This document shows positions 1 through 8,590 of a stretch of DNA of 64,000 bases, piece after piece. Where the stretch lies: contig JAKBAC010000001.1 in the NCBI GenBank assembly GCA_021809365.1, positions 1 to 64,000 on the forward strand, written 5' to 3'. A program made the position numbers and the translations under genes. The notes beneath the pieces are model-generated. The model was not told where the DNA came from and did not search any database. It was given only the letters and a program-made list of their open reading frames with translations. The stretch comes from Planctomycetota bacterium. Its GTDB lineage: Bacteria; Planctomycetota; Phycisphaerae; WQYP01. Positions within the stretch are counted from its first letter, which is position 1; each line of letters starts with the position of its first letter.

Positions 1-2
1 TG

Positions 3-437
3 CTTCTCAATACCACCGGCGGCAAACGTGTATTGGCATGGGATCCACCATTTTTACGAACCATTGGCGTATCCAATGAGCCGCTGCTGCAAATCTGGGG
101 CGGCAGCCCGGCACCTTACGCAATAACCGCCGGGGCATTGAATGAACTGCTATCCAACGCCAAGGCTCTCCATGCCCAAGCAATTGATATGAATCAAACG
201 GTAAAAATCAGCGCCTGGCGCACCACGGATGGCATTCGCCTCATGGCCGCCAATCTGGATGAAGGCCTGCAGGATAATGCTGATATGTCGCGGAAAATTA
301 CGCTCGTCCTGCCGGCTGCCTGGCGGACCGGGAAACTTCATGATTTCTGGAATAGAAAAAACAAGGTTGTCCATCATAACACGATTACAATTGAACTGGC
401 TCAGGCTCAATCGAAGCTGTTTAAGGGGCCACGGTAA
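3..437 (+). CDS. C-terminal part of an unidentified protein, possibly a glycoside hydrolase (5' end outside window)
   Basis: The frame is open from the first bases of the window to a TAA at 435-437, so this is the 3' end of a longer gene; the TTG at 33 is probably internal. The visible 144 residues include WRTTDGIRLMAANLDEGL followed by a beta-strand-rich stretch (ITLVLPAAW) and no membrane segment. The 'aNLdEGl' phrase followed by short strands resembles the C-terminal beta-sandwich of some carbohydrate-active enzymes, but this is only an impression and no catalytic residues are visible. It is followed after 2 nt by a short ORF on the same strand. Function is not assigned. Confidence 0.6.
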   Translation, partial: LLNTTGGKRVLAWDPPFLRTIGVSNEPLLQIWGGSPAPYAITAGALNELLSNAKALHAQAIDMNQTVKISAWRTTDGIRLMAANLDEGLQDNADMSRKITLVLPAAWRTGKLHDFWNRKNKVVHHNTITIELAQAQSKLFKGPR

Positions 438-439
438 TT

Positions 440-601
440 ATGGGCGTGGCAATAAATCCGTACCAAGACCAAGCCGTGCTACGGTTCGGAGACGCTCAAG
501 GTTACCTCATCAACTTCAAGATGCAAACGTCGACATACTACCTGTCCGATGATGCGGCAACGCGATACCGATTCGAAAGCGATGGCCAAATTTGCCCATA
601 A
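440..601 (+). CDS. short hypothetical ORF, 53 residues
   Basis: An ATG two bases after the stop of the upstream gene opens a 53-codon frame ending in TAA at 599-601. A purine run (AGGGG, 424-428) lies about 11 nt before the ATG. The product begins MGVAINPYQDQAVLRFGD, has no membrane segment and only one cysteine, near the C-terminus. It could be a small gene translated after its neighbour, or the frame-shifted original tail of that neighbour. I recognise no family. Coding status is uncertain because the frame is so short. Confidence 0.3.
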   Translation: MGVAINPYQDQAVLRFGDAQGYLINFKMQTSTYYLSDDAATRYRFESDGQICP

Positions 602-680
602 AGTGAAAATTAACACCACCATTGGACTTCTTTGGACAATTATGCAACAATGGGCACTGTTGTCCTAGGAGTGTCTGGTA

Positions 681-1409
681 ATGAAATTGACCGTCAAAGA
701 TGCCGCCCGACTGCTCAGCGTGTCGGAAAAGAGCATTTACCGCTGGATTAAAGATGGCGTCCTGCCAGCCTATCAAGTCAATGACCAATACCGGTTTAAC
801 CGGGCGGAATTGTTGGAATGGGCCACCTCCCGAAAGATTAATGTCTCTCCGGAGATATTCCAGGAGCCGGAAGGGGGCGATTCACCTCCGCCATCGCTTT
901 CTAAAGCGCTACAGGCCGGTGGCGTACATTATCGCGTTGGTGGAAATGACAAGCCCAGCGTATTGCATGCTGTGGTCGATGTGATGAAACTTCCTGAGGA
1001 AGTGGACAAAGAGTTTCTCTATCAGGTACTGCTGGCGCGGGAGGCGCTGGGATCCACCGGCATCGGTGATGGCATTGCCATTCCGCATGTCCGCAATCCA
1101 ATTGTTCTGCATTTATCGCGCCCGCTGGTGGCACTCTGCTTTCTGGCCAATCCCATTGACTTCGGATCAATCGATAAACAGCCCGTCACGACACTCTTTA
1201 CTCTGGTAAGTCCGACGGTTCGTGCGCATCTGCATATATTATCCCGCCTGGGCTATGTGCTGCGTCATCCGGAGGTACGAGCGGCCATTACGCAGCAGGC
1301 CTCCAGAGATGAGATCATGGCGGCCCTTGCAAAGGCGGAATCGCAAATTGTGTCGGCGAATACGGAGACTTCCGCATTCAAGCCCGTGGCCAATGCGAGC
1401 GTCGCTTAA
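681..1409 (+). CDS. HTH (MerR/excisionase type) - PTS EIIA (PtsN-like) fusion protein
   Basis: 242 residues. Residues 1-55 are an excisionase/MerR-type DNA-binding domain (TVKDAARLLSVSEKSIYRWI). Residues 85-225 form a PTS EIIA type-2 domain of the fructose/nitrogen (PtsN) class, with the phosphorylatable histidine in GIAIPHVR (H136). PtsN-type proteins take phosphate from HPr-like carriers and mostly regulate rather than transport; no permease lies nearby. An AGGAG sits about 8 nt before the ATG. The gene lies 35 nt upstream of the Hyf/Ehr-like operon on the same strand, so it probably regulates or senses the state of that complex. That role is inference from position. Confidence 0.85.
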   Translation: MKLTVKDAARLLSVSEKSIYRWIKDGVLPAYQVNDQYRFNRAELLEWATSRKINVSPEIFQEPEGGDSPPPSLSKALQAGGVHYRVGGNDKPSVLHAVVDVMKLPEEVDKEFLYQVLLAREALGSTGIGDGIAIPHVRNPIVLHLSRPLVALCFLANPIDFGSIDKQPVTTLFTLVSPTVRAHLHILSRLGYVLRHPEVRAAITQQASRDEIMAALAKAESQIVSANTETSAFKPVANASVA

Positions 1410-1444
1410 CCATTTGTTATTGAAGCTGCTGTAAAGTGTAACGT

Positions 1445-3454
1445 ATGGCTTTGTTACTGATTTTAATCGGCGTTGCGTTCATCGCATTCAGCGGCGTGCC
1501 GGGATTGGCGGCAAATATCCGTGCGATGTGGGGACAGCGGCTGGCGACAATCCTCGCCGTGAGCGGTGCCATCTGCGGTTTAATCGGTGGGTTTTATACG
1601 CTTCTCCACAGCACAGTTCAGAAAATCAACCTCCCGGGAATTCTCCCCGGCACCATGCTGCACCTGCGGATCGATTCACTGTCCGCGTTTTTTCTCGTGC
1701 TGATTTTTATCATGGCCGCCACCGGATCGGTATACGGAGAAGGATATTGGCCGCAACGGGAACATCCTGACAATGGGCGAAAACTTCGATTGCTCTACGG
1801 CTTGCTGATTGCCGCCATGGCGATGGTGACGCTGGCGAATGATGCCATCGCATTTCTGGTGGCTTGGGAGATCATGGCGTTGACAAGTTATTTTCTCATC
1901 GCCACGGAAGACGAAAAGCCGCAGTGCCGTCAGGCGGCCTGGATTTATCTGGTGGCGACGCACCTGGGCACGCTGGCGATCATGGCGATGTTTGCGCTTT
2001 TATACCATGCTTCGGATACTTTTCTGATGCAACCCGTGCCGACAACGACCGGATTGGCGATGACCAGCGCAATTTTTCTTCTGGCACTGCTGGGCTTCGG
2101 ACTTAAGGCGGGAATCATGCCGCTGCATTTCTGGCTGCCCGGCGCGCACGCCAATGCGCCCAGCCATATTTCCGCTCTGTTTTCAGGCGTCCTGATTAAA
2201 ATTGGAATATATGCATTGCTGCGGATATTAACGCTGTTACCCAACCCGCCCGCGGTATGGGGCGTTCTGATTTTGGCGCTGGGCACAATCAACGCGCTGC
2301 TGGGCGTGATGTTCGCACTGGGGCAACATGACATCAAGCGTTTGCTGGCATATCACAGCATTGAAAATATCGGCATTATTCTCATGGGCCTGGGGCTGGC
2401 GATAATTGGAATCGCGGTACATCGGCCGGTGTGGGTGGTGCTGGGCATTGCGGGTTGCCTGTTACATGTGTGGAATCACGGATTATTTAAATCATTGCTG
2501 TTTTTTTCCGCAGGGGCGGTGGTACATGCCACGAATACGCGGGACATTGATTCATTAGGTGGATTGGCCGGCCCAATGCCTTTTACCGCCGGATTATTCA
2601 TGCTGGGTGCGGCGGCCATTTGCGGATTGCCTCCGCTCAATGGGTTCGTCAGCGAGTTGCTGGTGTATTTGGGCCTGCTGTCGCCGATGGCACAGCACGC
2701 CGGCGGCTGGGCGTCGGTGGCTCTGGGCGCGGTGGCGCTGGCTATCGTGGGAGCATTGGCGGTGGCGTGTTTTGTGAAAGTCTTTGGAGCGGCGTTTCTG
2801 GGCATCGCGCGAACGGCGGTGGCGCAGCGAGCTCATGAATCGCCACCGAGCATGATTGTCCCAATGCTGGTTCTTGCGGCCTTATGTGCGTTAATCGGAA
2901 TTGCCCCGATGCTGGTGGTGGTTCCGTTGGGGAATGCCGCGGCGGTCTGGACCGGCCATGCGGCCGTGATGCAGAGACTGGCCGGGGCAATTCCATGGGG
3001 TATGCTGACCGTGGTCAATATTGGCTTTGCGGCAGCGCTGACCGCGGCGATTGTGATGGTGCGTATGGCGCGGCGCGTACAAAGATCACCACGATTGCCG
3101 ACATGGGCGTGCGGTTATGCCCGTCCGAGCAGTCGAATACAGTACACGGCGGCATCCTTTGCCCAGATGCTCGTGGCGCTGCTGGGATGGATATTGCGAC
3201 CCGTGCGCCACGGAGCAGTGGGAAAAACTTTGTTCGCGCCGCCGACGGAGGTGGAAGCACACGTTCCCGCCTTCGTCACGGACCGCCTGGCTTTCCGATG
3301 CTGGCATAAATTCAAGGAGTTGGTGGTACCCGTGCGGATGACGCATCAGGGCAATGTCCAGCAATATCTGCTCTACTTTTTATTGGCACTGTTTGCGCTT
3401 TTGTGTTCGCTGATTCCGCTGGCGAGCCTGGCCAGCCGCGTGATGGGACAATGA
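1445..3454 (+). CDS. hyfB: HyfB-like proton-pumping/antiporter subunit of hydrogenase-4-like complex (copy 1)
   Basis: 669 residues, almost entirely membrane helices, of the complex I NuoL/M/N - MrpA/D family. Expected channel residues are visible: the glutamate in AWEIMALTSYF, the TM7 lysine in GLKAGIMPLHFWLPGAHANAPS, the lysine of HDIKRLLAYHSIENIG and that of NHGLFKSLLFF. The C-terminal extension with a W-A-C-G-Y motif followed by RIQYTAASFAQ is typical of HyfB rather than NuoL. First structural gene of a co-directional operon ending at 10966. It probably translocates H+ or Na+. Length is normal for HyfB (about 670). Confidence 0.92.
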   Translation: MALLLILIGVAFIAFSGVPGLAANIRAMWGQRLATILAVSGAICGLIGGFYTLLHSTVQKINLPGILPGTMLHLRIDSLSAFFLVLIFIMAATGSVYGEGYWPQREHPDNGRKLRLLYGLLIAAMAMVTLANDAIAFLVAWEIMALTSYFLIATEDEKPQCRQAAWIYLVATHLGTLAIMAMFALLYHASDTFLMQPVPTTTGLAMTSAIFLLALLGFGLKAGIMPLHFWLPGAHANAPSHISALFSGVLIKIGIYALLRILTLLPNPPAVWGVLILALGTINALLGVMFALGQHDIKRLLAYHSIENIGIILMGLGLAIIGIAVHRPVWVVLGIAGCLLHVWNHGLFKSLLFFSAGAVVHATNTRDIDSLGGLAGPMPFTAGLFMLGAAAICGLPPLNGFVSELLVYLGLLSPMAQHAGGWASVALGAVALAIVGALAVACFVKVFGAAFLGIARTAVAQRAHESPPSMIVPMLVLAALCALIGIAPMLVVVPLGNAAAVWTGHAAVMQRLAGAIPWGMLTVVNIGFAAALTAAIVMVRMARRVQRSPRLPTWACGYARPSSRIQYTAASFAQMLVALLGWILRPVRHGAVGKTLFAPPTEVEAHVPAFVTDRLAFRCWHKFKELVVPVRMTHQGNVQQYLLYFLLALFALLCSLIPLASLASRVMGQ

Positions 3455-3488
3455 ACATGACAACGCGTGTCGGCGTGGATGGAAATAA

Positions 3489-5486
3489 ATGATGAACATC
3501 ATGATATATATTCTTCTTGGATCCACGGCCTGTATGGCCATCTCCGGTCTGCCCGGCCTGCTGTCGGGTCGCCGCGGCATCATGGGGCAATGGATCGCCA
3601 TGGCCCTGAATGTTCTGGCATCGTCCGCCGGCATGGCGGCACTGCTGTGGTTTGCGGGCAGTGGGTATCACAGCGGCACGGTGGAATGGAACTGGGCGCT
3701 TCCATGGGGCCGCTTTGCCGTCGGCCTGGATGTGATCACGGGCGTATTTCTGCTGCCGATTCTGGGCATTTCAGCTTTGGGATCCATTTATGGCTTGGGT
3801 TATTGGAAGCAACCTCAACACCCCGGCGATGGTAGAAAACTGCGATTTTTCTGGGGATTGATGAGCGCCGGCATGATGCTTGTCACGCTGGCACGCGATG
3901 GGATTCTTTTTTTGATGGCGTGGGAGATCATGGCAACAGCGGCATTTTTTCTCATCACCACCGAAGATCAGCAGGAAGATGTCCGCGCCGCGGGATGGAT
4001 TTATTTAATCGCCGCACATCTTGGAATGCTTTGCCTGGTTGCCATGTTTGTCCTGCTGCGTTGGATCACTGGCTCATTTGATTTGTGGGTGACGACCAAT
4101 GCCCGGGCGGCGTCAGAAATGGCCACCGCGATATTTCTGCTTGGTCTGGTCGGTTTCGGACTTAAGGCCGGAATCATGCCGCTGCATGTGTGGCTGCCCG
4201 GAGCGCACGCCAACGCGCCCAGCCATGTTTCCGCATTGTTTTCCGGCGTGATGCTCAATATCGGCATATACGGCTTGGTGCGGATCGGCGGGATTTTTCC
4301 CGCCCCGCCAATGTGGTGGGGTGCAACGCTTTTCATTCTGGGAATCGGCTCCGCGGTCGTGGCCATGATCTTTGCGGTATGTCAGAACGACTTTAAGCGG
4401 CTGCTGGCGTACAGTAGTATTGAAAATATGGGAATTGTGTCTCTGGGTATCGGCTTGGCCATGATCGGGCGCGCCTGGAATCGCCCGGATCTGATTCTGC
4501 TTGGTTTAGGCGGAGCGCTATTCCACATGCTCAATCACAGTCTTTTCAAACCGCTGCTGTTTATGGGCGCGGGAAATATACTTCATGCGACGCATACCCG
4601 CCGGATGGACCGGCTGGGCGGCCTGGCGAAAAAAATGCCGACCACCGCCGTTCTTTTTTTCATCGGCGCAATGGCGATATGCGGGTTGCCCGGTCTCAAT
4701 GGATTTCTCGGTGAATGGCTGATTTACCTGGGCCTGTTGCACACGGTGCCGATGGGACATCTGGAGGGCGGTGCGTGGCTGTCATTGGCGGCACCGGCAT
4801 TGGCGGTAACGGGAGCACTGGCGGTAACCGGATTCGTCAAATTGTCCGGGGCGGTTTTTCTGGGCAACCAGCGTTCCACCGATGTAGACCACGCCCATGA
4901 TCCGGGGTTCAGCGCTCTGGTACCGATGGCGATATTGGCATTGGGTTGTGTGGTCGTGGCTTTGATTCCAACTTTGATAACCCAGACGCTCGTGCGGGCG
5001 GTCCAGAGCTGGGACACCAGTCTGATGTCCACGCATGCCGCTTCACTTATGCCCGCGCCGGTCTATTACGTTGCGATACTCGATGCCCTCCTTCTTATCG
5101 CGGGAATTGCTCTGACACTGACACGCCGGGCTGCACGCCGGAGTGAAGCCGCCACCCAACAGCGCACCTGGAGTTGCGGTTACGCCCGCCCCGTTTCGCG
5201 CATGCAATATACCGGGGCATCTTTTTCCCGAATGCTGGCCCAAATGTTTACCTGGATAATACCGGGAAAGCCCTTCACGCCATCGCAAGGTAAATACTTT
5301 CCCCAGCCGGCGACTTGGACGCAAGAGGTGCCCGATACGTTGTTGGATAAGGGATTGATTCCCGGATTCATTTTGCTTCAGCGGCTGACTTTGTGGTTTC
5401 GACCTCTGCAAAATAAGCCCGTTAACATTTACCTGGCGTATATGCTGGGCATTTTGCTGCTGTTACTGATGGTGTTGCGATTTTAG
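3489..5486 (+). CDS. hyfB: HyfB-like proton-pumping/antiporter subunit (copy 2)
   Basis: 665 residues, a full-length paralogue of the preceding gene, with the same signature blocks: AWEIMATAAFFLITTEDQ, GLKAGIMPLHVWLPGAHANAPS, NDFKRLLAYSSIENMG, NHSLFKPLLFMGAG and a terminal CGYARPVSRMQYTGASF. In E. coli the hyf operon has HyfB and HyfD as two different antiporter-like subunits. Here the HyfD position is taken by a second HyfB, which looks like tandem duplication followed by divergence. With HyfF the complex would hold three ion-translocating subunits, as in complex I. The ATG at 3489 follows an ATAAATG context without a strong Shine-Dalgarno. Confidence 0.92.
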   Translation: MMNIMIYILLGSTACMAISGLPGLLSGRRGIMGQWIAMALNVLASSAGMAALLWFAGSGYHSGTVEWNWALPWGRFAVGLDVITGVFLLPILGISALGSIYGLGYWKQPQHPGDGRKLRFFWGLMSAGMMLVTLARDGILFLMAWEIMATAAFFLITTEDQQEDVRAAGWIYLIAAHLGMLCLVAMFVLLRWITGSFDLWVTTNARAASEMATAIFLLGLVGFGLKAGIMPLHVWLPGAHANAPSHVSALFSGVMLNIGIYGLVRIGGIFPAPPMWWGATLFILGIGSAVVAMIFAVCQNDFKRLLAYSSIENMGIVSLGIGLAMIGRAWNRPDLILLGLGGALFHMLNHSLFKPLLFMGAGNILHATHTRRMDRLGGLAKKMPTTAVLFFIGAMAICGLPGLNGFLGEWLIYLGLLHTVPMGHLEGGAWLSLAAPALAVTGALAVTGFVKLSGAVFLGNQRSTDVDHAHDPGFSALVPMAILALGCVVVALIPTLITQTLVRAVQSWDTSLMSTHAASLMPAPVYYVAILDALLLIAGIALTLTRRAARRSEAATQQRTWSCGYARPVSRMQYTGASFSRMLAQMFTWIIPGKPFTPSQGKYFPQPATWTQEVPDTLLDKGLIPGFILLQRLTLWFRPLQNKPVNIYLAYMLGILLLLLMVLRF

Positions 5487-5528
5487 GTTCATGGCGTATT
5501 TTTAGACTCAAGGAATTAGGATAAGCCC

Positions 5529-6440
5529 ATGCTTCAAGATAGTATCAACATACTCATTGAGATTGGACTGCTGCTGCTCATGCCGCCGCTGCTGCCGGGA
5601 GTGATTAATAAAACCAAGGCCTGGTTCGCGGGCCGCAACGGCCCGCCGCTCCTGCAACCTTATTTTGACATTTATAAGCTGCTGCGCAAGGAAATGGTTA
5701 TCAGCAGCACCACCACCTGGATTTTCACGGCGGCACCCATGGTGACACTGATCGCCACATTCCTTGCCGGTCTGTTGATTCCCTTTGGAAGCTTTAAGGC
5801 TCCCATTCATTTCACCGGCGATCTGATTCTGTTTGTGTATCTTTTCGGATTGGCGCGATTTTTTACCACCTCGGCGGCACTGGACACCGGCTCATCCTTT
5901 GAAGGCATGGGGGCCGCGCGGGAAGTTACCTTTGCGTGTATTTCCGAGGCCGCTGTGCTGTTGAGTTTTCTGGTTCTGGTCCGGCTGTCCGGAAGCTTCA
6001 GTCTCTCCCCGATGCTGCTGGCCCCGCTGTCCCATCGGCCGGAAGCGCCGGTGCTGCTGGCCGCGGCGGGATTGTTCATTGTGCTGCTGGCGGAGAACTG
6101 CCGCATTCCCGTGGATGATCCCAATACGCATCTGGAACTAACCATGATTCATGAAGTGATGGTGCTGGATCACAGCGGACCGCTGCTGGGGATCATCCAA
6201 TATGCTTCCGCGCTGAAACTTTTAATTCTTGGAGCCGTGGTACTGCATCTGATGGCACCTTTTCATACCGGCATCCCCGCTGCGGACTGGATGCTGTTCA
6301 TATTGGAAATGATCGGTATGGCCGGCGTGATCGGCGCGGTGGAATCCATCATGGCTCGCCTGCAGATGCGGCACGTTCCGACACTGCTTGCGGCGGCGAG
6401 TCTCTTGAGCGGCTTTGGCTTTGTTTTGATGGTGAGGTAA
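5529..6440 (+). CDS. hyfC: HyfC/NuoH-like membrane anchor subunit
   Basis: 303 residues, about eight membrane helices. The family signature of NuoH/HyfC/HycD is clear: EGMGAAREVTFACISEAAVL in the quinone-side loop and NCRIPVDDPNTHLELTMIHE with the acidic cluster thought to couple redox events to ion movement. AAGGAATTAGG precedes the ATG at 5529. It sits between the antiporter-like genes and hyfE and would hold the peripheral arm (HyfG/HyfI) on the membrane. Confidence 0.92.
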   Translation: MLQDSINILIEIGLLLLMPPLLPGVINKTKAWFAGRNGPPLLQPYFDIYKLLRKEMVISSTTTWIFTAAPMVTLIATFLAGLLIPFGSFKAPIHFTGDLILFVYLFGLARFFTTSAALDTGSSFEGMGAAREVTFACISEAAVLLSFLVLVRLSGSFSLSPMLLAPLSHRPEAPVLLAAAGLFIVLLAENCRIPVDDPNTHLELTMIHEVMVLDHSGPLLGIIQYASALKLLILGAVVLHLMAPFHTGIPAADWMLFILEMIGMAGVIGAVESIMARLQMRHVPTLLAAASLLSGFGFVLMVR

Positions 6441-6443
6441 ATC

Positions 6444-7151
6444 ATGTATGTATTGGTTGAACATCCGTTGGGATTGGTTACGGCCGGAATTGACGCCACG
6501 CCGCAGGCCATGCACTGGCTGGTGAACAGCCCGCTGGGATTGGTGCTGTTGTTGAATCTGTTCATGCTGGGCGTCAGCCGGATGCGATCCTTGATTTTCG
6601 CCGCGGCGGCACAGGGCATTATTCTCAGTGGTCTGCTGATTGTAGTAGAGCCGAAACTTGACACAATTGATATCTGCATCGCCCTGCTTACAATGGCAAT
6701 TAAGGGCCTGGTGATTCCCAACATGCTTCTCAAAGCTCTGCGTGATGCCAACATCAAACGGGAGGTTGAGCCGCTCATCGGTTTTCTGCCGTCCATGCTT
6801 TTGGGGGCCGCGGGAACCGCCGCCGCCATTGTGTTTGTGCGGAACTTGCCGATCACCGGCGCACAGGCCTCAACGCTGGTCATACCGGCTTCGTTTTCCA
6901 CCATCCTCACCGGTTTTCTTCTGCTGACCACACGCTATAAGGCCATTACACAGGTCATCGGTTATCTGATTTTAGAAAATGGCATTTATATTTTCGGCAT
7001 GTTGTTGCTGGCCGCCGTGCCGTTTCTGGTGGAACTTGGCATTCTGCTGGATTTATTCGTCGGCATATTTGTCGTCAGCATCATTATCCACCATATCAAT
7101 GAGGCTTTTTCATCACTGGACACGCGGCACCTGACCGCTTTGAAGGAATAA
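6444..7151 (+). CDS. hyfE: HyfE-like small membrane subunit (NuoK/MrpC-related)
   Basis: 235 residues with about seven predicted helices. The region around VVEPKLDTIDICIALLTMAIKGLVIPNML and the pair of membrane acidic residues in YLILENGIYIFG match HyfE, whose N-terminal part relates to NuoK/MrpC. It starts 3 nt after the hyfC stop. Predicted to form part of the ion path between HyfC and the antiporter-like subunits. Family assignment rests on these motifs, the length (E. coli HyfE is about 216) and the operon position. Confidence 0.88.
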   Translation: MYVLVEHPLGLVTAGIDATPQAMHWLVNSPLGLVLLLNLFMLGVSRMRSLIFAAAAQGIILSGLLIVVEPKLDTIDICIALLTMAIKGLVIPNMLLKALRDANIKREVEPLIGFLPSMLLGAAGTAAAIVFVRNLPITGAQASTLVIPASFSTILTGFLLLTTRYKAITQVIGYLILENGIYIFGMLLLAAVPFLVELGILLDLFVGIFVVSIIIHHINEAFSSLDTRHLTALKE

Positions 7152-7156
7152 TCACC

Positions 7157-8590
7157 ATGTTGTTTGCTGCACTCATCCTTATTCCTCTTCTGGCCGCGGT
7201 GGTCGCGTTGCTGATCACCTCCAATTCCCTGCGCCCGTGGGTGGCCCTTGTCGCCGGGGCGATACATTTCGCCCTCACCATCACGATCCTGGCCACTTCA
7301 CCAGCGCCAACCTTTGATGGCTGGCTGGGACTCGATCCACCGGGAAAACTGACACTGCTTCTTATCAGTACGCTGTTTCTGCTCTGTTCCATATATACCA
7401 TTGGCTATCTGCGCATGCGCACCGAGCGGTCCAACCAGATTCTCGTGCCATGCCTGCTGGCATTTTTAGCCGGGGCCACGCTGGTTACCTGCAGTCTGCA
7501 ACTGGGCCTGATGTGGATCGCCGTCGAAGCCACGGCTCTGAGCACGGCACCGATGATTTATTTCAATCGCACGCAGTTGTCCATTGAAGCTACGTGGAAA
7601 TATCTGCTGATCAGTTCAGTGGGTATCGCTTTGGCTCTTTTAGGTTCGTTTTTTCTGGCGTATGCGTCCCTGAGCCATGATGCGCATCCATCCCTGCTGT
7701 TTTCCCATCTGGTGCGTCATGCGGCGGGATTTAATATCGTGTGGCTGAAGATGGCCTTCGTGCTGTTGCTGGTCGGTTATGGCACGAAAATGGGCCTCGC
7801 ACCCATGCACACCTGGAAGCCGGACGCGTATGGCGAAGCGCCGGGCGTTGTTGGCGCACTTTTGGCCGGAGGATTGACGAGTTGTGCTTTTCTGGCGCTG
7901 TTGCGCATTGATCGAATCTGCAACGCCGCCAAAATTGGCGGATATGCCGGCGATATGCTCATGGTCATGGGGCTGTTTTCCATGGCTGTGGCGGCGGTAT
8001 TCATGGTGGGGCAGAAAGACATCAAGCGCATGTTGGCGTATTCCAGCGTGGAGCAAATGGGCGTATTGGCTCTGGGGGCCGGCATCGGCGGGCCGGCACT
8101 CTTCGGCGCGCTGTTGCACATGATTAACAACGGCCTGACGAAAGGCATGTTGTTTTTATCCGCCGGTAACATCCACCGGCGCTACGGCGACAAAACCTCC
8201 GATCAGATACGCGGTGCCATGCGCCGGCTGCCGCTCTCCGGGACTATTTTCATGCTGGGGTTTCTGGCCATCACCGGGTCGCCACCCTTTGGCCCGTTCA
8301 TCAGTGAATTTACAATCTTAAATGGAGCCGTCCACGCCGGACGCTTTTTCATTGCAGGCCTGTTCCTGGCTCTGCTTTTGGTTGTGTTTATCGGTATGGG
8401 CCGCACCGTGCTTGCGGTGACTCAGGGCAAGCCCCTGCCGGGGCGTGGAAGCTCCGCGTTTCGCGATGGTATTCTGACCGGCTGGCCCTTGATCGTGCTG
8501 TTTCTGCTGGTGCTGATGCTGGGACTGCATATTCCTGATCCGCTTGCACAGATGTTGCATCAGGCCACCGCCTTTATGGGAGCGCGTTGA
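7157..8590 (+). CDS. hyfF: HyfF-like antiporter-type subunit (NuoN/L-related)
   Basis: 477 residues, about 14 helices. Typical residues: glutamate in MWIAVEATALSTAPMIYF, lysine in GYGTKMGLAPMHTWKPDAYG, the KDIKRMLAYSSVEQMGVLALG helix and lysine in NNGLTKGMLFLSAGNI. 'WKPDAYGEAP' in place of the 'LPGAHANAPS' of the HyfB copies is characteristic of HyfF. The stop TGA (8588-8590) shares one base with the ATG of hyfG, so translation is probably coupled. Third ion-translocating subunit of the complex. Confidence 0.92.
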   Translation: MLFAALILIPLLAAVVALLITSNSLRPWVALVAGAIHFALTITILATSPAPTFDGWLGLDPPGKLTLLLISTLFLLCSIYTIGYLRMRTERSNQILVPCLLAFLAGATLVTCSLQLGLMWIAVEATALSTAPMIYFNRTQLSIEATWKYLLISSVGIALALLGSFFLAYASLSHDAHPSLLFSHLVRHAAGFNIVWLKMAFVLLLVGYGTKMGLAPMHTWKPDAYGEAPGVVGALLAGGLTSCAFLALLRIDRICNAAKIGGYAGDMLMVMGLFSMAVAAVFMVGQKDIKRMLAYSSVEQMGVLALGAGIGGPALFGALLHMINNGLTKGMLFLSAGNIHRRYGDKTSDQIRGAMRRLPLSGTIFMLGFLAITGSPPFGPFISEFTILNGAVHAGRFFIAGLFLALLLVVFIGMGRTVLAVTQGKPLPGRGSSAFRDGILTGWPLIVLFLLVLMLGLHIPDPLAQMLHQATAFMGAR

